From NCBI GenBank assembly GCA_951799425.1, contig OX637393.1, forward strand, positions 27,513,744 to 27,577,743: a stretch of DNA of 64,000 nucleotides, written 5' to 3'. Positions 12,601 through 23,738 of this stretch are shown here, in pieces. The notes below the pieces were generated by a model. That model did not search any database, was not told where the DNA came from, and was given only the letters and a program-made list of their open reading frames with translations. Origin of the DNA: Ilex aquifolium (lineage: Eukaryota; Streptophyta; Magnoliopsida; Aquifoliales; Aquifoliaceae). The position numbers and the translations under genes are program-made. Positions within the stretch are counted from its first letter, which is position 1. Every line of letters begins with the position of its first letter.

Positions 12601-13250
12601 TTCATTATAAGGGTAATGGATGAAATTATTTTCAACGAAGAGCACAAGAGAACGTTGAAGATGACCCCATTTTAGTTGCTATTTGAGAGCATTATAGACA
12701 AACATGTTGACAAAAAGTGGTGCAGAAAAAATGACAACATTATCCTTGAGATAATTTTATGCTTCAATGGCAACACTTCCAAATTTTGTATAGGGGTCAA
12801 AGAAGTAAAAATGTGGAGAAATGATGTGAGTCTGATATTTGGGATTCAAGACGGTTTCAAGGAAATTGACTCAACATTAAATGGGAGGGTGTTGACTCCA
12901 TTTGTTGAACAGAGATTTAAAAATGATCGAAGGTTGATAGCACAAATTATAAAGAGCAGACTTATCCAAGCATCAAGAGTGGGCACATAAAATGATTTCG
13001 AGGATGTTGCCAAATTACTGTGTCTTTACTTATTAGTCACTATTTTTTTCCTCACAAAGGGGCACACTCTAAGCTGGGGGTATGTTCCATACCTAGAGGA
13101 CCTGGATGAGATTAGAAAATATAACTGGTCTCAATCAATACTTAATGCACTGATTTCATCCCTTACAAAAAAAAAAAAAAAGAGAGAGAGAGAACACCAG
13201 ACACCGTCACTGGATGCGTCCTTGTAATACCGGTTAGTGGTTTAATTAAA
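12601..13250 (+). pseudogene. Ulp1-like MULE gene, N-terminal region
   Basis: Encodes the conserved N-terminal region found before Ulp1 peptidases in plant mobile elements. Recognisable parts are the HKRTLKMTPF lead-in, a segment with DVSLIFGIQDGFKEIDSTL and LNGRVLTPFVEQRF, then NDFEDVAKLLCLYLLVTIFF and, after a gap, TPDTVTGCVL. An in-frame TAG follows KMTPF near 12673. The frame also breaks around 12990 and again near an A/GA simple repeat (about 13165-13192). Function in the family is unknown. Together with the later parts this is a decayed copy, not a working host gene. Confidence 0.7.
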
Positions 13251-14359
13251 AGTTGTATGTTCAATTTACTTTCCTTGTTCTTTTATAAACATCACACATT
13301 TGTTTTAATATTGAATTTAAATATTGCAGTTTTGAATCTGCGAGCATACATCAATTATCACACCAGCTTGCTCGAAAAAAATTTCAAGGTTTCTCAAATG
13401 GAACTTAACACACCTGAGCATGGCAATCAAACACAAAAAGTTGGCAAAAATCAAGGCCAAAGACGTAAGTTTCAGTATTCGTTTACAGTTTAAAATCTAA
13501 GAATACCAAATGTTTAAAAAATTTATTGTTATTGTTGATACCGCTGTTTGTTTACAGGTGATGAAGAAAAAATTGAAGAGAGCAAAAGAAGAAAAGTTAT
13601 CGTGAAGGATTACAAAGGAAAAGGTAAAACAAGTTGATGGGATTGAGAGGAATGAAATTGTTGAAGGAAAAACAGCAAAGTATCCAGTTGATCATAAGGG
13701 CAATGAGCTTGATGAAGAAAAACATGTTGATTATGATGCAGGGGATAATACAGGAGAAGATAAGCAGCAAATGAGGCCATCAGATGCTCTAGTTGATGTG
13801 ATTCTCAGCGACTCAACATAGAAACAATCATTTGAACAGTTTGTTTGTAATGAAAATGAAAAAGAAAAAAAACATGATAGAATGAGATGAAGCTATGAGG
13901 CTCGTTTCTGAGACGAGACAGAAAAACCAATCAAACCAAGAAAAAATTGAGAAGCTATATGATAATGAAGTTCTTAGAAAAATCATACGAAAGATTGTCA
14001 GCACATAGCGTGAACAGGTAAGTAGTACAAGAAGCTTATTTTTTTTTAAAATCACACTTTTACAATCCATAGAAAGACTGGTAAAAGGCTTATTGTACTT
14101 TTAACCAACTTTTGTTTATGGTATCAGTATATGTTGCAATTATTTGGTGTGTTTACTTTGGTTTTACTCTTTGGGGTCACTCTGTGGGGTTAATCTTTGT
14201 TTAAAAATTGTAGGTTGAATCTATTTAGTGTCACTCTTTGATTGTACTGTATTTTACTATTTGTTGTCACAACATTCTAGATTGCAACAAGACAACCAGT
14301 AATTTTATTCTTTCATGGCAACTCAAGTCGCATAATTCATGTTGAAATTGATTGATCAG
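13251..14359 (+). other. Ulp1-like gene: introns and charged linker, degenerate
   Basis: Contains short Lys/Glu-rich segments (for example around 13400-13490 and 13560-13660) separated by stop-rich, T-rich stretches that look like introns. Near 14100-14280 there are several GTCACTCTTTG/GTCACTCTGTG words, the same words that fill the 22.4-23.4 kb spacer. No domain could be assigned. Confidence 0.45.
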
Positions 14360-14845
14360 GACATACAAATATTAGATCTTGAGGGTTCAGTTGAACAAAG
14401 GAGGAAAGAAAAGGACACATCAGAGGCAGAGAATGTATAATTGAAACAGATCATGATACGACTTGAAGCAGAAAAAGAAGAGATGATAGAACAGATTAAT
14501 GAGTTGTCTGTTCATGTCATAACCCACAAATATGAGATTGCTCATATTTCAAAAGTACTTCCACATAGTGTTGAAGATAAAGGAAAGAACAAATCTGCTA
14601 TAAAAAAAAGAGGACAAGAAGTTGAGGAAAACAAAAGAGATCCAATGGATTTGAAGAAAAGTCAAACGTCAATGGTTCGAAAGCTAAAAGCAAAAGAGAG
14701 GAAGAGGAAAAGGGATGTAGACTATGAGTACAACTTGACGAAAAAAACTAAGGAACTCATGGAAACATCCAATGACATTATCACTGTTGTTGATTCATCA
14801 AAGAAGACAAGAGAAAGGAAAGAGAAAGAAATGAAAGAGAGATGA
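14360..14845 (+). pseudogene. Ulp1-like MULE gene, coiled-coil region
   Basis: The open frame from 14441 (134 codons) plus an upstream in-frame part from about 14360 is strongly charged. It begins with a heptad-like stretch (IRLEAEKEEMIEQINELS) and continues with Lys/Arg/Glu-rich sequence, including KAKERKRKRD, a possible nuclear localisation signal. It sits between the N-terminal region and the protease, where Ulp1-like mobile-element proteins usually carry a low-complexity linker. One in-frame stop separates the two open parts near 14440. No enzymatic motif is present. Confidence 0.6.
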
Positions 14846-15059
14846 AAATGTTGTGGAAAGTTTGCCAGTCAATGGATCTATCCATATACAAAAAATTAAG
14901 ATAGATTGAGTAAGCAGAAGGAACTATGTAAGTGTACTGTATCATTTATATGTTTCCAAGACAGAATGGGAATCTTGTTTATCTTTTGGGGGCTGGTTTT
15001 CAATATTTTGTATGTTGTCATTCTTTTGTTTTTTAATTATCATCGCGTTATAACTACGT

Positions 15060-16061
15060 AGGTCAATAGTATGGCCCGGAATGTCTGTGGGAAGCTATAT
15101 GAATGTTGAAGATGCTTTAAAAGTGATGGGAGAATATGAGCTTTACAACAATGTATGTACTATAGTGGTAAAATTTTGTCCTTCATTTTATAAAAATGGT
15201 TCTTATTTTAGCCATGTTTTATTGTTATAGATCATAGACTGTTGGGCCGATATGTTTCATGAATTTGATGAAGCCAGCGAACAATCAACATTTAAGAGAC
15301 ATTGTTTTTTCTTCAACAGTCTTTGAAGGGTAAGTTGGAATGAAATGAATGATTATAGAAATATTACAAATATTTTGAAATATGCATCTATCACATATTT
15401 AATCGTCTATTTGACAAAAATTGTAGACCTTGGTGACTTCACAGCTAGCTTATGCACGTGAAGTTGAAATTGACAATAACCTCCTACTTGGGAGAGAGTG
15501 TTAATACCTCGTATTTTCCATGAATTCAACCAGTGAAAGCAACGATGGATAGCCAAACCATTGGACACTTCTAGTATTGGATATTGATGGTGACAGTTGG
15601 ATACACTACAATTCATTAAAACCAAGAAGCGGGATTAGGGACATTTGAGTCAAAGATACAACCATATTGGTAATCAAATAACCATATACATCATTTTATG
15701 GAATTTTATGAGTTGCAACAGTTACTACATTTCAATTATTGCTTACTTTGAAATACATAAAGATTATGTTGAACAGAAGATGGATATGCAAATGTCAAAT
15801 AGAATGTTAGTCGACACTCTGGATAAAGTTCTTCCAATTCATTCGTCCGGTAGATGTCCACAACAATAACTCATACGTATTTAACATAATGCTTTGTGAA
15901 TGATAAAAATACACATACTGATGCTAAAAAATACACAAAATGCAATGTCGACTGTGGCCTGTATGTTTGCTACATAATGAGGAAAATAACACTTGGCGAA
16001 GAAATACAATAGAAATTAACAGCAACATAGGTGAAACAATTCTGATCAGAAATGATTGAAC
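15060..16061 (+). pseudogene. Ulp1-like (C48) cysteine peptidase core
   Basis: Pieces of a C48 SUMO-protease-like domain lie in order: CWADMFHEFDEASEQ near 15240-15290; then HWTLLVLDIDGDSWIHYNSL with the catalytic His codon at 15559-15561 and the Asp five residues after TLLVL; then NVDCGLYVCYIM with the catalytic Cys codon at 15953-15955. C48 enzymes cleave SUMO or related modifiers; the MULE version has no proven substrate. Exons are separated by AT-rich introns, with extra stops and shifts (for example near 15500), so the gene is dead. The Gypsy element at 16062 splits the last exon; the reading resumes at 22090. Confidence 0.85.
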
Positions 16062-18501
16062 TGTAACACCCCAAATACCACCCTGGACGGCATTACATTC
16101 TAAAACATTCACATCATGAGAGCACTAAATATATATCCATCAAATAAGAAACATTCTTAATTTTTTTAACAAAATTTGGGCAGAGTCTCCTTTGTACAGG
16201 AAGCTCCACCCAAAAATCACAACCTGTGCAATTCTATTAACTTGACCACACAGGGTTCATTTAACCATCATAAAATAAACTTTCATTCACCATATATCAT
16301 ATCCACACTATTATCCCAAAAGAATAGGCCAAGCAATGACATTTACATTCCAAGAGAATTAAAGTACACTTGCAGCGGAATAACAAAATATTAGACTTTA
16401 CATGATCTCCAAATAAACTCTCTAGTCTAGTACAAAAGAAGCTATATCTCTACATGTCCACCTCGGGATCTAGGTACCCCTCCAAGGAAGCTTCCCCAAG
16501 GCCCGGCTCATTCACACCGAGCTCCTCCTCTAAAGCCAAATCTGAAAAATATTAATTGTAGGGGATGAGCACGAAGCTCTGTAGCAAGATCTTCCCAAAC
16601 TCAAACAAGGTTTAGAAAAACATATAAAACGGTTGGTCTCATTTTCACAAATAGCATATATACCATTTTGAAGGAAAAGCAGGATATTTTAAATAGATCT
16701 CAAGTTTAAATGTTCGTAATAATTTAAATGAACCATAAAACTCAGTCACAATTATCACCATAACCATTTCCAACAGGTTCTTGTGGAGTCCCATACCTCC
16801 ACAAGCACTTGTTGGAAACCATTCCGTAACAATAATAATAATCTCATGTTCTCATGTATATTGGTTCATCTCCGTACCATGTATGTTGATTGCTTCTCAT
16901 GAATCTACCCAACGATTATACCTAGTCCACCTATTTACATCATAATCGCAAGCACTATAGGAAAGGGCGTCTACCATCCCAATGGCAGTGACGAGTCCCT
17001 TCCTAGGAAAAGTATACTATCCCTTGTTCGAACTCCAGTGAACGATAGTGGTTTCATTACCAAATGACAATCAACTACAAGTGCTAGGAAATCATCTCAC
17101 CCCCACTGGGGTAGACTAACCTCTAACACTCTACGGCATCTCTCGAAGGCAATCAAAGTCCCTCACAACAACCATACAATTGAGGAAACCAAAATATTCT
17201 CAATTCATCAACATTTCAAGGAATTACCAAATTCCACAATTTCTCATTTATAATTCAAGTATCACAATTGTACCACTCTCAATATACTACAAGAATAAGG
17301 GATTAAAATATGCAAGAGATCATATCAATAAAACCTTCACAATCTTGATATCAAAATCTAGGGTTTTCCAAACAAAACATAATTTCTTGGAACTAGAACA
17401 AGGATTTGATGAAAACATGATTTAATCAACTATAGGCATTTAGAAATCAATAATCCATGTATTTTGCATAACCCAAATAGGTAATTTCTAAAACTACTAT
17501 TTTGGAAATTCAAGAACAAGGTCTCTTGAACCCAAACATACATTTTGTTCAAAATCATGTTTCAATAAACAAGGAACCAAAAATTCTTAACTATTTATCA
17601 TATAACTATCAAGAATATGGAAAACATACATATATAATAACCCTAGCCTCAATGTAAGAGAAAGAGAAGAAATCCCCTACTTTATGCTCTTGAAGAAACC
17701 TAGGGTTTGAGTCTTGAATCACTTGTGAACCCTTCGTCTTTCCTTTTGATCTTGAGTTTTATCTTTCTCTCTTTCTCTCTAAGGGTTTCTAGGAGGGTTA
17801 GGGTAAGAGGGAGATGAAGAAATGGGGCAAATGGGATGTGGGATAGGTTCTTATAACACAAAATCCCGACTTTTAACTGTTTAGAGGCGTCAGAAGGATG
17901 GTACCGGTACCCAGTACCGGTACCCAGAACTTTCTGGAGTCGCAGTACCGGTACTCAGTACCGGTACTGAATGGTACCGGTACCCGTTGTCTGCTGCAAC
18001 TTCCAGGGCAGTTTTGACCCATTTAGAGGTCGAATTGGAAAATTTCCAAGAGATACACTTTTGTAGCCCTAGATGTCTAATATCTACTGTAAAAATTTCA
18101 GATCAATTGGATGTAAGGATAAAAAGTTATGGCTAAAATACTAGAAGGTGTCCAAGATACTTTTTACCCAATTTCACTCTAAAGTGGGTTTTAACTCCAA
18201 AATACTTCCTAACTTCCAATACACCTCATATTACCTCTCCCAAGGTTGTTCGACCTTCCGGATTCAATGGAAGCATTATTTTGACCTAAAAACCTTTAGA
18301 AACTTGTCTATTCACCCTTTCCAAGTTTAAACATCTTTGAAACTCAAACCTCCCAATCCATATGCATCTCTAGCATTTCTCCTATTATTACAACCCATAT
18401 AGCTCATTCTTACATCATTACACATGTCCACATTTTTACATTAATTATTTACTATATATATCTATATACATATCTATAAAAGAAAAATACGGGGTGTTAC
18501 A
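16062..18501 (-). repeat. 3' LTR of the chromovirus-like element (2.44 kb)
   Basis: Runs from TGTAACACCCC to GGGGTGTTACA and is adjoined on its inner side by the purine tract AAGGGGGGTGGAT (read on minus). It contains a TTATAAGAACC TATA-like box on minus near 17850, and a patch of GGTACCGGTACC-type palindromes at about 17900-17985. It is about six times longer than the 5' LTR but shares both ends with it. Confidence 0.9.
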
Positions 18502-19150
18502 ATCCACCCCCCTTAAAGAAAGTTTCGTCCTCGAAACTTACCTTAAGTAGCGAACAAACATGGATACTTCTCCCGCATTTCTTGCTCCGGTTCTCATGTA
18601 GCTTCTTCCACTCCATGGTGTTGCCACAAAACCTTTACTAGTCGGATGACTTTGTTGCGTAGCACCTTCTCCTTGGTATGAAGAATCTTCACCGGTTGTT
18701 CCTCAGAGGTTGCTCCATCTTGAACTTCAATGTCCCCCCAAATCTATGATGTGCGTAGTATCAGTCTGACACTTTCTCAACATCGACACATGACATACGT
18801 CGTATACTCCGGATAGCTGGGCTGGTATTCAAAGTTGATACGCCGCATTGCCTACCGCTTTGATCATTTCAAACGGTTCGGTTTATCTTGGCGCTAACTT
18901 CTCTTTCTTGCCGAATCGAAACATGCCCTTCTTGTGTGACACCTTGGGAAACATGTAATCTACCACTTTGAATTCCAAGGATCTTCGTTTGTGGTCCGCA
19001 TAGCTCTTCTGTCTACTTTGCGCCGGGTGTAGCCTCTCTCGGATGAGTTGAATCTTCTCCGTAGTTTCCCCATTGTAGTCCTTACTCCGTTAGTTCGTTG
19101 CGCACTCTGATATAAATTACGATCCACCAAAGGTTACATTTGAAACCTAA
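18502..19150 (-). pseudogene. Fossil pol C-terminus of the chromovirus-like element
   Basis: Minus-strand phrases match the end of chromovirus (Tekay/Del-type) polyproteins: SYADHKRRSLEFKV, GMFRFGKKEKLAPR and SGVYDVCHVSMLRK. This is the region after the integrase core. It is broken, with several breaks. Confidence 0.75.
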
Positions 19151-19289
19151 CCAGACTTATTCTCCCATTTTAGCTCCCAAATCCATATACATTTTTTTTT
19201 TTTTAACGAAATAATTTAAGAAAAATTAACATAATATCATCGAAAATATCATTTTAGTGGTCACTACCAATCACTAGAGTTTTGAATTC

Positions 19290-20570
19290 ATGAGCAAATA
19301 AATAATCAAGCTTTGGAATCAAGAATAAATTGCTATCAAGCTTGGAAATCAAAAACAAAAGAACAAGCAAGGTTTGAAATTAATAACAAACGAATCTCAA
19401 GTTTTTGGAATCCAAAATAAAGGAACAATCAAGTCTCGAATTCCATAACCAACCCATATCAAGCTTTGGAATCAAAATAAGAAACAATCAAAGCTTGAAA
19501 TAAAGAACAAAGTAACAATCGAGTCTTGGAGTCAATAACAGATGCATATCAAGCTTTGTAACCAAGAACTAAAGAGTATCAAGTTTTGAACTCAAGGACA
19601 AGGAGAAATCAAGTATTGAAATCAAGAGTAATTGAATGTCAAGTCTTGAAATCAAGAACTAATGAATATCAAGTATTGCATATCAAGAATAAATGGATCA
19701 CAAGGGTTAGAATCAATAACAAATGAATATTAACTTTTTCTATCAAGAACCAATGGATCATCAAGCCTGGGGAAATTAAAAACAAAAGAACAACCAAATC
19801 TTGAAATCAAGAACCAAAGGATGACAAATATTGAATATCAAGAATACATGAATTACAATAATTAGAATCAATCAAATGAATATCAAATTTGGCTATCAAG
19901 AGCAAATAAATATTAAGCTTGGAAATCAAGAATAAAAGCGTATCAAGCTTGAAAGTCATGAATAAAGGAGAAATTAAGATTTAACGGAACAATCATTTAT
20001 GGAAATCAATAACAAACGACTATCAAGGTGTGAAATCAAGAACAAAGGATTATGAAGCTTAGAAATCAAGACCAAAAGAACACTCAAGTCTTGGAACTAA
20101 GAATAAAGAATATCGAGTATTGAATATTGAAAATAATTGAGTCACAAGGGTAGAATGAATAACAAATGAATATCAAATTTTCGATACCAAGAACAAATGG
20201 ATCATTAAGCTTAGGAAATTAAGGACAAGGAAACAATCAAGTCTCGAGATCAATTACAACGGATATCAAGCTTGGAATCAGAGATAAAGTAACAATCATA
20301 TATTGGAATCGATAACAAACGACTATCAAGGTTTGAAATCAATGACAAAGGCAAGATAAAGAGAAAACACCTCTCTCTTGAAAACTAGGATTTCAAGAGC
20401 ATACCAAAAGGATTTTGGTGGTCACCACCCATAACATAGCTTAGAACAAATAATATTTAAGTTCGGGAATCAAGAGCAAAGGAGAAATCAAGAGAAAAAC
20501 ACATCTCCTTTGTAAAATAGGGTTTGAAGGCATAAGAAAAGATTTAGGGTTTACCCAACCATAATATATT
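19290..20570. repeat. Satellite-like array of ~40-bp units inside the Gypsy element
   Basis: About 30 degenerate units with the phrases AATCAAGAACAAAGGAA and TATCAAGCTTTGGAAATCAA recur every ~38-45 bp. Units are diverged and of variable length. Longer phrases (TTTTGGTGGTCAC, AGCTTAGAACAAATAATATT) also recur at the two ends. The array occupies the space where RT-RNase H-integrase is expected. Confidence 0.85.
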
Positions 20571-20764
20571 TTGGAACAAGGTAGTATTATCCAGAATGGC
20601 AAGACATGCTGATTCCCTAGCAAGTAGATATAAATTATAGTCAAAGGAATACATATAAGTAAACCTACTGGTAACTGAAATGTAATCCGCTTGCACGTAA
20701 CCCTTACAGACTAGCCTGGTATCCCCCTATTCTCCCATAGGCAAGTCAACATATAAAGCATGTT

Positions 20765-21380
20765 CTAGCTCCTCGGAACCCAATCCCAATTCCACAACGT
20801 CCGCAGTACGTATAGAAGAATGAGTCGCATGGAATCCAATAAAATTCGGGCCCAAGAATGGTAGAGAAGAACGGCACCTTCCACCATGGCGTTGGAGGCA
20901 TCTTCATCCGGTTGAGTCAAAGCAAAAACCCTTCCTTGATTGGCGCCGCCGGGGGCTTGAGCTTGAAATGGTCTCTGTGGTGGTAGTGGCTGTCGTAGCG
21001 GTGGCCTGTTTGCATTCACTCGCCCAGTTGCTTGGTGGGTCTTGGTAGAAAACAATGGACAATTATCTATGAAGTGCCCAACACCTCCACAGGCAGAGCA
21101 TCGGCGTGCATCCGTGCCTATTCTCTCTGGTACGCCTCCCGCTTCTCGAGCTATCTGAGGTCTCTGATGTGCTGGCCTTTGTAGAGGTGGCTTGTTTGCT
21201 GGTACTTGCTCGGTTGTTTGCTTGGTCATTGGGGGAAACGAGGGGCATCTACGTTTGAAGTGCCCATACTCTCCGCATGCAAAGCACTGGCGCGGGTCAG
21301 TGCTTGTTCTAGTCTGAGTCACTTCATCTTCTCGAAATATCTGAGGTCTTTGTCCAATCACGTCCACGTCCACGTTCAAG
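20765..21380 (-). pseudogene. Fossil gag end and protease start, two zinc knuckles
   Basis: Two CCHC knuckles of the form CX2CX4HX4C are visible: CFACGEYGHFKRRC and CSACGGVGHFIDNC. Each lies in a similar ~63-residue block starting QRPQI.RE and followed by a Pro/Gln-rich tail, so the knuckle block is duplicated. After them comes RVFALTQPDEDASNAMVEG, the usual lead-in to the chromovirus protease. N-terminal gag is not recognisable between here and the 5' LTR. Confidence 0.85.
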
Positions 21381-21674
21381 TACTTGTATTCTCGAATTCA
21401 GAGTGTGACCCTCTTCTCGCGAATGGAAGGCCTCAAATCTTGTTCAAAGCGTTTAGCCCTCTTTGCATCAGGGGCCACAAACTCGATTGCATGGCAAGGC
21501 AATTCATCGAATTCGAACAAATAATTAACCCCTAACCTAAATAAACAACAAATCTTACCTATTTGATAAACACATAACCACAAACAAATTCAAGCCTAAG
21601 GTTTCTTCAACCTAGTCCTACCTTTCTAGTGGTAATCCATAACCTACAGCTCCCATGTAAGACCTAAAGCCTAA

Positions 21675-21686
21675 GCTCTGATACCA
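21675..21686 (-). other. Primer-binding site, initiator-Met tRNA type
   Basis: Reads TGGTATCAGAGC on minus, the classic site complementary to plant initiator tRNA-Met. It lies four bases inside the 5' LTR, as in most chromoviruses, and fixes the element's orientation. Confidence 0.92.
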
Positions 21687-21690
21687 ACTT

Positions 21691-22089
21691 TGTAACACCC
21701 CAAATACCACCCTGTTATGGCTAAAATACTAGAAGGTGTCCAAGATACTTTTTACCCAATTTCACTCTAAAGTGGGTTTTAACTCCAAAATACTTCCTAA
21801 CTTCCAATACACCTCATATTACCTCTCCTAAGGTTGTTCGACCTTCCGGATTCAATGGAAGCATTATTTTGACCTAAAAACCTTTAGAAACTTGTCTATT
21901 CACCCTTTCCAAGTTTAAACATCTTTGAAACTCAAACCTCCCAATCCATATGCATCTCTAGCATTTCTCCTATTATTACAACCCATATAGCTCATTCTTA
22001 CATCATTACACATGTCCACATTTTTACATTAATTATTTACTATATATATCTATATACATATCTATAAAAGAAAAATACGGGGTGTTACA
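21691..22089 (-). repeat. 5' LTR of the chromovirus-like element (0.40 kb)
   Basis: Has the same TGTAACACCCC...GGGGTGTTACA ends as the 3' LTR and is nearly identical to it over the shared sequence. It is much shorter and lacks the TATA-containing interior seen in the 3' LTR, so it is unlikely to promote transcription. Confidence 0.9.
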
Positions 22090-22177
22090 TGAACTATTCT
22101 TAAACCATCCCAAATCTTGGACTGAAGAAGATTTCAATGAACGGAAGAAACTGAAGACAAAATATGGAGTCAAAGAT
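22090..22177 (+). pseudogene. C-terminal tail of the Ulp1-like gene
   Basis: When the inserted Gypsy element and one TGAAC copy are ignored, the frame before 16061 (SEMIE) runs on as LFLNHPKSWTEEDFNERKK and ends LKTKYGVKD with TAA at 22175-22177. This direct continuity shows that the Gypsy element landed in the last coding exon of the protease gene. Confidence 0.85.
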
Positions 22178-23738
22178 TAATTGGATACAATTGAATGTTA
22201 AGAGTTTATTGCATATATCCATACTTTGACTTGTGAATTTTTTAAATGTAATTTAAGATTCTAATTTTATGGTTTAATTTTTGGGTTTGAAAAACACTTT
22301 TATTAATTTTCAATTTTTCCAACTTATGTATTTGGTGAGACTCTATATGAGACTACCATTTAATGCTATTATTTTTTAGAAACTCTATTTCATGTCACTA
22401 TTTACTGTCACTATTTAGTATCAATATTTCCTGTCACTATTTCAAATGGTACAAGTTGTATCGGTTCATAGGGTTCAAACATACTTGGCTAAAAAATTAA
22501 TGGGGTCACTTTTTAGGGATACTATTTGGTAAATAAATTAATAAGCATAATATTTTTCCAAATTTAAGCATAACATTTCATGTTTCCCATTTTTCTAAGG
22601 ATTTTTTGTTCATAGTGTCTATATTTTGCATTAATTTATTTTTCCTATTTTCTGTCTCTTTTGGGTGATACTATTTGTATAGCAATATTTTGAGTCCCTC
22701 TTTGGGTGTAACTCTTTGATGGCAATATATATTGTCATTATTTGGGGTCAATCTATTGTTCACTCTTTAGTGACACTATTTGGGCACTATTAGGGGACAT
22801 TATATGATGACATTGATTAATACCCATTGTCATTATCTTCTGTCACTCTTTGGTGACACTATTTGCATAGAAATATTTCTTGTCTCTCTTTTGATGTCAT
22901 TCTTTGATGGCAATATATATTTCCACTATTTGGGATCAATCTATTGTTGCCACTCTTTAGTGACACTATTTGGGCACTATTAGGGGGCATTATATGATGC
23001 CACTAATTGGTGTCATTCTCACTATCTCTTGTCACTCTTTGGTGACACTAGTTGCATGTCAATATTTTCGTGTCCCTTTTTTTCTGCCATTCTTTGATGC
23101 CAATATATATTGCCATTATTTTGAAGGCAATCTATTGTTGTCACTCTTTAGTGACTCTATTTGGGCACTATTAGGGGGCATTATCTGATGCCACTGATTG
23201 GTGTCCATTCTCACTATCTCATATCTCTCTTTAGTGACACTATTTGCATGTAATATTTTCGCGTTCCTCTTTTGGCGCCACTCTTTGATGGCAATATATA
23301 TTTTAATATGTGGTATCACTTATTTTTTACAGATTGTATTGGTCTGTTTTTAGTTTATAAGTAACTATTAGCTGACACTCTTTGTTGTCATAAATTTTTT
23401 TGTTTTTGGACATACCTTTTTATGGAATTAAAAAAAAAAAAAACTCACATCAATAAAACTAAATGAGCACTAGAAAAACCTTAATTTGAAACAATAATCC
23501 AATCACAAAGGCTCATTCCAGGTTTTTTTGTTATGGTTCCTAATCGCCCACAACGATCACATCGAATTCGCTAAACAAGTTCACCCCGTGACCTTATTCT
23601 ACACTTCTTTGGTCTGCTTGGCTACTTCTTAGATGATGGTGACAATATCTCAGCTTCGTCCACCGATAAATCTAGACGACCAAGAGTCGGGATAGGAAAT
23701 ATAGCTTCAGAATATGATTTCTTATATATGCTCATATA
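22178..23738. other. Spacer between two convergent MULE genes
   Basis: AT-rich 3'-to-3' spacer between the Ulp1-like gene (+) and the transposase (minus). It is full of GTCACTNTTT words and contains the 190-bp array at 22650-23330. No gene is seen. Confidence 0.6.
22650..23330 (+). repeat. Tandem array, ~190-bp unit, about 3.5 copies
   Basis: The phrase CACTCTTTAGTGAC falls at 22761, 22951 and 23142, and CTTTGATGGCAATATATATT-like phrases at about 22705, 22895, 23085 and 23276. The period is therefore 190-191 bp. The copies are similar but not identical. It lies between the convergent MULE genes. Confidence 0.9.

Larger units (their letters stand above)
16062..22089 (-). mobile_element. Chromovirus-like Ty3/Gypsy element, non-autonomous, TSD TGAAC
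   Basis: Bounded by the 5-bp duplication TGAAC (16057-16061 and 22090-22094). Both LTRs have TGTAACACCCC...GGGGTGTTACA termini. In minus orientation it reads 5' LTR, primer site, gag with zinc knuckles and the start of protease, a satellite-like repeat block, the end of pol, a purine tract and the 3' LTR. RT, RNase H and most of integrase are absent, so it is broken and could move only with help. By eye the ~375 bp shared at the LTR ends differ at about one position, suggesting insertion within the last few hundred thousand years. It interrupts the Ulp1-like gene. Confidence 0.93.

Noticed and set aside
12601-22177. Ulp1-like gene as a functional host SUMO protease
   Set aside because: It has several stops and shifts, is split by a Gypsy element, and lies convergent with a MULE transposase beside MULE repeats.
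10550-23330. Tandem arrays as CRISPR-like or phage-type repeats
   Set aside because: Units are contiguous with no unique spacers, and the setting is a plant nuclear genome.
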